Origin: Liolophura sinensis
Taxonomy: Eukaryota; Mollusca; Polyplacophora; Chitonida; Chitonidae
Length of the DNA stretch: 64,000 bases
Assembly: GCF_032854445.1 (NCBI RefSeq)
Contig: NC_088301.1
Location: forward strand, 2,850,001-2,914,000
Direction: 5' to 3'
The notes beneath the pieces are model-generated. The model saw only the letters and a program-made list of their open reading frames with translations, was not told where the DNA came from and searched no databases. Shown in pieces: positions 59,101 to 64,000 of the stretch; the stretch's first letter is position 1; every line of letters begins with the position of its first letter. Position numbers and translations under genes: made by a program.

Positions 59101-60143
59101 TGTATGTGTCATCTAGTCTTTTACTAACACACATGTGGACAACTAGTGCATTTAACAGCCTGTCCGATGTCGTCTACATGTACATTCCTCATGCTATGTT
59201 ATGAGATAAAATGTGCGCAAAACACTCAAGGAACAAGGAACATTGTACGCTCGACTCTTAACTCACTGAACATGCATGTGCTCACAGGGAAAATTTATAG
59301 GCTACATATACATTACAGTATTTTGAATACAGGTTGAATTTTCACAATGGTGTCGGAAATTAAGGAAAAATCAGTATGTTACAATTTGACATGAACCAAA
59401 CAACGACAAGCCAAGTTTCAACAACTGTATAGATCGTTCTAAAACATTTCAAGTATAATCTTCGGGGAGTGGAATTTAGTCTTAGGTTAAAAGATATATA
59501 CAGTTATAACCATAACAAAATGAGTTACAATCAAAGACTGTATCAATGACCTTTAGCCTCTCTTTTTCATAATAATACAGCATATTATTCTTGTCAGTAT
59601 TCTTGTAGATGTACACGTATATTCAGTTGGCAATGCACATCATACAGTCAAGAAGATGTGCACCAAGTAGACATGTCTAACATTCTGTAAGAGGCTGTTC
59701 AAGGGAGACTACACTCGTCAAGTATTATAACAACATCAGTTGCTGCCCCTGAATCGAAGAAATTCGCTTTCTCCAGTTTTGCAAGATACAAGTAGTTTAT
59801 GAGATTGTACCTCTTCCACACGGCAGTTGGACTGATCACTCGCGTGTTCTTTGGAAGATGTTTAGAATTGACTTTTGTATTTTATTTATGGTAGCCAAAA
59901 TCAGTAATGTAATTTAGTTGTTTCGTATGTTTGCCTGGGCCATACAAATATATTAGGTATATAGGCTTTTGGGTGGAGATTGCTATGCGTGAGCGTTGGA
60001 TGAAAAGTATTACCACTTTTCAGCATCGACCACTATATTCCATGCATCTGTAAGCTATTACCCTTATCTCATGAGCAGGGTACTTAACATAATGTACGTG
60101 TGCATGTACCATATGTACTGTACAAGCAATCATTTTCTGTGAA
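59101..60143. other. Intergenic, no gene seen
   Basis: Unique AT-rich sequence. No exon, RNA gene or repeat recognised. Confidence 0.45.
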
Positions 60144-60144
60144 T

Positions 60145-60441
60145 TGTATACAAAATCATCTTCTCTGTATGGTACAAATACACAAAATCATCCTCTCTGT
60201 AAGGTACGTGTACACAAAATCATCTTCTCTGTAAGGTACGTGTACACAAAATCATTTTCTCTGTATGGTATATGTGCACATAATCATCTTCTCTGTATTT
60301 TACACAAAATCATCTATCTCTATGGTACATGTACACAAAAATAACCTTTTGTGTATGGCACACAAAATCCTCTTCTCTGTATGGTATGTATACACAAAAT
60401 CATCTTCTCTGTATGGTACATGTACACAAAACCACCTTCTC
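60145..60441. repeat. Minisatellite, about 32-bp unit
   Basis: About nine copies of CTCTGTATGGTACATGTACA followed by CAAAATCATCTT. Neighbouring clean copies (60199 and 60231) are 32 bp apart. Confidence 0.88.
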
Positions 60442-61222
60442 TTGAATAATTCTTGATCGTCTAGGAGAAGCACTGCTTCCAGCATGGAGGGGTTGTGTAC
60501 ATATAACAGTTAAGAAACAAAAACTATGAGCTTTGATGTCCGCAATAAGCCTAGCTACCGTCCCATTTAGTTTCAACAGAAAGTCTTGAGCGGAATTATG
60601 CATTCGTGTAACAAGCTCTCCCATATAATAAACAATATCTCATCTTGGTATTTGGAACTATACAGAGTGTGGTTCACTATATCACGCTCTGATGGCTTAT
60701 AGCGGACATATACAAATTTTAATTATACATGCATGCTGGTTTTACTGTAGGCCTATCTCGCTACATTAAGCACATCGGTCTGACAGAAAAGTTATGCATT
60801 CTCGTCAAATGCTTTCTCGTGTAGCTGAAATTGATATCGCTGTGTTTGTTCATCAATGATATACAGATATCGGGGTTGCATGAACATGGGACACGGCCAC
60901 GTGGCCTCTGGAGAGAACACAGTTACTTACATATACTTAATAGATAACATAAAGAACAATACCGTAGAAAAATACACATCGCTACAAGGTCGCCATTTGA
61001 AGATCTCCACGATATTCATTCATATTGCGTTTGGCTTTCGCCATCCCTAGTCAGACGTTTGAACCGCTGAGCCGCTGTGACTGTCGACATCATTGAGGTA
61101 TATATAGCACTTTCGAATCTAGGTCTTGCGGCTTTATCGGAGGTTTTAACTCAGGACATTTGTCAGGTGCCACCCGAAGGGCGCTGGTTTCCCTCAACCT
61201 CAAACTGATGGAGGTAAAAAAG

Positions 61223-61223
<1 letters not shown>
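60442..61223. other. Intergenic, no gene seen
   Basis: Nothing recognisable except short frames. Confidence 0.45.

Positions 61224-61287
<64 letters not shown>
61224..61287. repeat. AT dinucleotide microsatellite
   Basis: About 32 AT units. Confidence 0.95.
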
Positions 61288-61291
<4 letters not shown>

Positions 61292-61390
61292 CTAGATGAC
61301 TAGATGTTAAGAGATGTAAATACAGCAGCATAAAACAGTAGGATAACATAACAGCTAGACATTGTCTAAACATTTAATATTCTATAATGG

Positions 61391-61583
61391 CTTTATTTAT
61401 TTATTTGATTATTATTTGATATTTGAGCATTATGGTGAGAGAAAACCCGGGAGAAACCCACGATCATCCGGAGAGGAAGTCAGAATGAGCTGGACTTGAC
61501 CTCACAGAGAGCGCATTGACGAGAGGCACCTTGGTCATTACGCTGCGCTTGCCCGCTAACCAACTGAACCGGGAGGACCCGGC
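61391..61583 (-). mobile_element. SINE family A with internal deletions
   Basis: The tail (TTTATTTATTTGATTATT), CATTATGGTGAGAGAAAAC, the ATCATCCGGAGAGGAAGTCA junction and a head ending GCCCGCTAACCAACTGAACC are present. The central ACGACGGCGG block is deleted. Confidence 0.8.
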
Positions 61584-62096
61584 CTATATCGGCTTTAAGG
61601 TAGCATGGTTAAGAGATGGCTTACATCTGCAAATAGCCAAAACTTCCTTAAATAACAATATAGACCAGTGACATGCCGTGTCATAAACTGATGTTTTTGC
61701 TAAAATACAGTCAGATATTTCAATTGGGATGTGGTTACTTATATCGTCCTGGGCGGGGGGGGGGGGGGGGCTTAGTAGATCATGCATATGTTTAGACCCA
61801 CTGCAGTTATTTAAATGATTTCACTTTGATTGTTACCAGCTTTAAAACTATATATGGAAAAGCTACGCTGTCCTTTGAGGGGTCGGGTGCTCGATGTTGG
61901 TGATGAAATTAAACTTGGTGGTTTGCCACTGAACAGTTAAGGGTAATTGTTTTCCTATTAGTCTCTTCAGTCTTTGGCAATATCATCACAAGGGCGCCTT
62001 GCCAAGGGTGTCGGTACATTGGTTCAATGGCCCGTGTCATTTAGTGAATTGTCTTAAAATGCGGTCGGCTGTGGATCTTATATAACACGGCGCAAT
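61584..62096. other. Intergenic, no gene seen
   Basis: Spacer with a 16-base G run at 61755-61770. Confidence 0.5.
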
Positions 62097-62270
62097 GACA
62101 CAGGAGCCTCTCGCTAATGCGGTTGCAGTCAGTTCAGGTCCAGCTCATGCTGGCTTCTTCTATGGCCGTACGTATGCCCGGTTTTCTCCCACCATTATGC
62201 TATCCGTTGTCATATAGGTGAAATATTCTTGAGTATGGCGTAAACACCAATCAAATAAGTAAATAAATGC
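62097..62270 (+). mobile_element. SINE family A, plus orientation, head truncated
   Basis: CAGGAGCCTCTCGCTAATGC, GTTCAGGTCCAGCTCATGCT, CGGTTTTCTCCCACCATTAT and GTAAACACCAATCAAATAAG, then an AAATAAAT tail. The GTGGGTTTCC block is deleted. Confidence 0.85.
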
Positions 62271-63050
62271 AAAAAATCTTTATATAGAGTGTACATGTAG
62301 TTGTACTAAAGAAAGGCTGTACAATAATGTACCACACTGTCTATCTTTCTACCAGCGCTGTACCAAACAATAGACAGCTTCGTGTATGTAGCATACTCTA
62401 TTTATCGTAACACACTCAATCTATCGTTATTTGATTTAATATTATACGTTTTTATTATATTATACGGCTTTGGAGGAAACCGGGACGTTCTGGATAGACC
62501 ACAGGCCTTTGGCAAGTTCAACCAACGTATTGACCCCGCATGTTTTGTCTCAAGGCCGCTGGGACGGGTTCATGTGGTTTAGCTGACGGCTTTACTGTAC
62601 TAAGTTGTGACAATTCATACCATACAGTGACAATCTTCAAAATGAGACATGTACTGTACATGTAAGTATGTATTGTAAGGTAATGCTCACATAGCTTAAA
62701 GGCAAACGTGTTGGTCATTAGCCCGCGGTTTATGGCAGATACTTGGTCAAAACTTTAGACATTTGTGAGCGGTAAATCATAAAACACTGATTTAATTCTA
62801 CTGATTTTTGCGGCATTAATTAAACGTAAATCTGAATCTTTTACAAAAACAAAATGTGGGAAGGTATTGGTGCTTAAACGTGGATGAAGTTATACTATTA
62901 CTGATTCTTATCGATTTGATGTATACACTTACAAAGCTACAATCCTAGGCTAAAACTTGCTATAGCCTACAAAGCCGGCGGAGAATATTCCCCGCTTGTT
63001 AGATCGCTGACTCCTGTCAGCCATATAATCAAATAAATATATGTTTAGTG
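62271..63050. other. Intergenic, no gene seen
   Basis: No gene or repeat recognised. Confidence 0.45.
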
Positions 63051-63236
63051 ATTTATTTATTTATTTGATCGGTGTTTTACGCCAAACTCAAGAATATTTC
63101 ACTAATGCAACGGTGTCCAGCATTATGGTAGAAGGAAACCAGGCAGAGCCAGAGTAAAACTCACGACCATCGGCAGGTCGCTGACTGACCTTCCCACGTA
63201 CGGTAGGAGAGAAAGCCAGCGTGAGCATTGGTGAGG
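63051..63236 (-). mobile_element. SINE family A, head deleted
   Basis: Tail, GATCGGTGTTTTACGCC, CCAGCATTATGGTAGAAGG and CTTCCCACGTACGGTAGGAG are present, then a jump to GAGCATTGGTGAGG. Confidence 0.85.
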
Positions 63237-64000
63237 TTTCCTTTCTGTAAATATTACTCTCACGATATGATCCAAGAGTCTGTTTGAGTAAACGTCTCTC
63301 CGATTGTCCAATATCTGTTTTAAATGGATAACATCGGGGTTCACAAGGAATACTGACCGAATACTGAAAATCTAATTTTCTGTAGTAACCTTGATGAGAT
63401 TTCATCCAAATATAACAAGTAGGATAAATCCAGTCAACTCAGGATTTACCCATTCCGCTGTCCACTTCTGGAGAGGGAGAGAAAACATCTCAACAGCCTC
63501 TGCTCACGTGATTAACCAGGCAGAGAGAGTATCAACGGTCAATCTTTTTACATCAGGGAAAAGATCACCTGTTTCACTTGTTACTTATTTTCTTCTTCAT
63601 AATATAACTATATCAGGATTAACATGAACATAATGTATTCCTTTTTTGCATACGTGTCCCTAAGAGGGTACAGTAGTGGCATGTTTTTGAATCAGATAAA
63701 TACGTTCACACAATTTACATTAATGCAAATGAGCTGAAATGAGACCCAATTCGTCACTTATGATGTATTACTGCACAGATGTTCGAGGAAAGCAACACTT
63801 CGTAGAATGATGGATACCAGATCAAGAGACGTTAGTGGCAGCATAATTGACATTGATGGCCGTGTCTGATGAACAATATTCGTGTGCATATATTGTCACA
63901 AAGTAATGTACAATAAAGTGAAAACGTTTGTTACAACTCAGCTGGATTTTATCGATATCTGCATTAACATGTTCCAGTGAAGGAAATATACCACATTTCT
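63237..64000. other. Intergenic, no gene seen
   Basis: Right end of the window; no supported feature. Confidence 0.45.

Noticed and set aside
36080-64000. Additional protein-coding genes upstream of KLF
   Set aside because: No frame outside the repeats shows a recognisable domain with splice sites; a gene with very short or fast-evolving exons could still be missed.

Overview
This is eukaryotic nuclear DNA, almost certainly from a lophotrochozoan animal and most likely a mollusc, perhaps a bivalve. The evidence is three intron-containing genes of metazoan families with GT-AG introns, dense tRNA-derived SINEs, many minisatellites, AT-rich intergenic DNA and frequent ACATGTA and TAGGCCTA palindromes. 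The species assignment is inference. There are no bacterial operons, CRISPR arrays or phage genes.

All three genes lie on the minus strand, so each 5' end is at the higher coordinate. (1) About 2700 down to the left edge: the first two coding exons of a Sam68/KHDRBS-type STAR RNA-binding protein, whose KH domain lies outside the window. (2) About 25945 down to 8373 plus a 3' UTR: a complete ornithine decarboxylase gene. Ten coding exons join in phase to a predicted 470-residue enzyme with every catalytic residue I checked. There are two inferred 5'-UTR exons, two uORFs, a TATA box and a pair of CACGTG E-boxes. (3) About 36000 down to 32820 plus a 3' UTR: a complete KLF10/KLF11 (TIEG/Cabut)-type zinc-finger repressor, four coding exons, 462 residues. 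The genes do not form a pathway. ODC starts polyamine synthesis, the KLF is a DNA-binding repressor, and the STAR protein would act on RNA.

The rest is introns and intergenic DNA with a rich repeat layer. I see about 15 copies of one tRNA-derived SINE with an AAATA tail, and three or four copies of a second short element. There is a 1.4-kb terminal-inverted-repeat DNA transposon inside an older tandem array in an ODC intron, and two fold-back elements in ODC introns. Tandem arrays have units of 48, 24, 58, 72, 19, about 38, 72, 22 and 32 bp, two of them with higher-order structure. From about 36.1 kb to 64 kb I find no supportable gene; the long open frames there are products of the repeats.

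I found no new multi-gene system. The observations most worth checking are a 67-bp duplication of the last 5' splice site of ODC, the paired E-boxes at the ODC promoter, the six-monomer higher-order period in the 72-bp satellite, and the nested insertions into tandem arrays.
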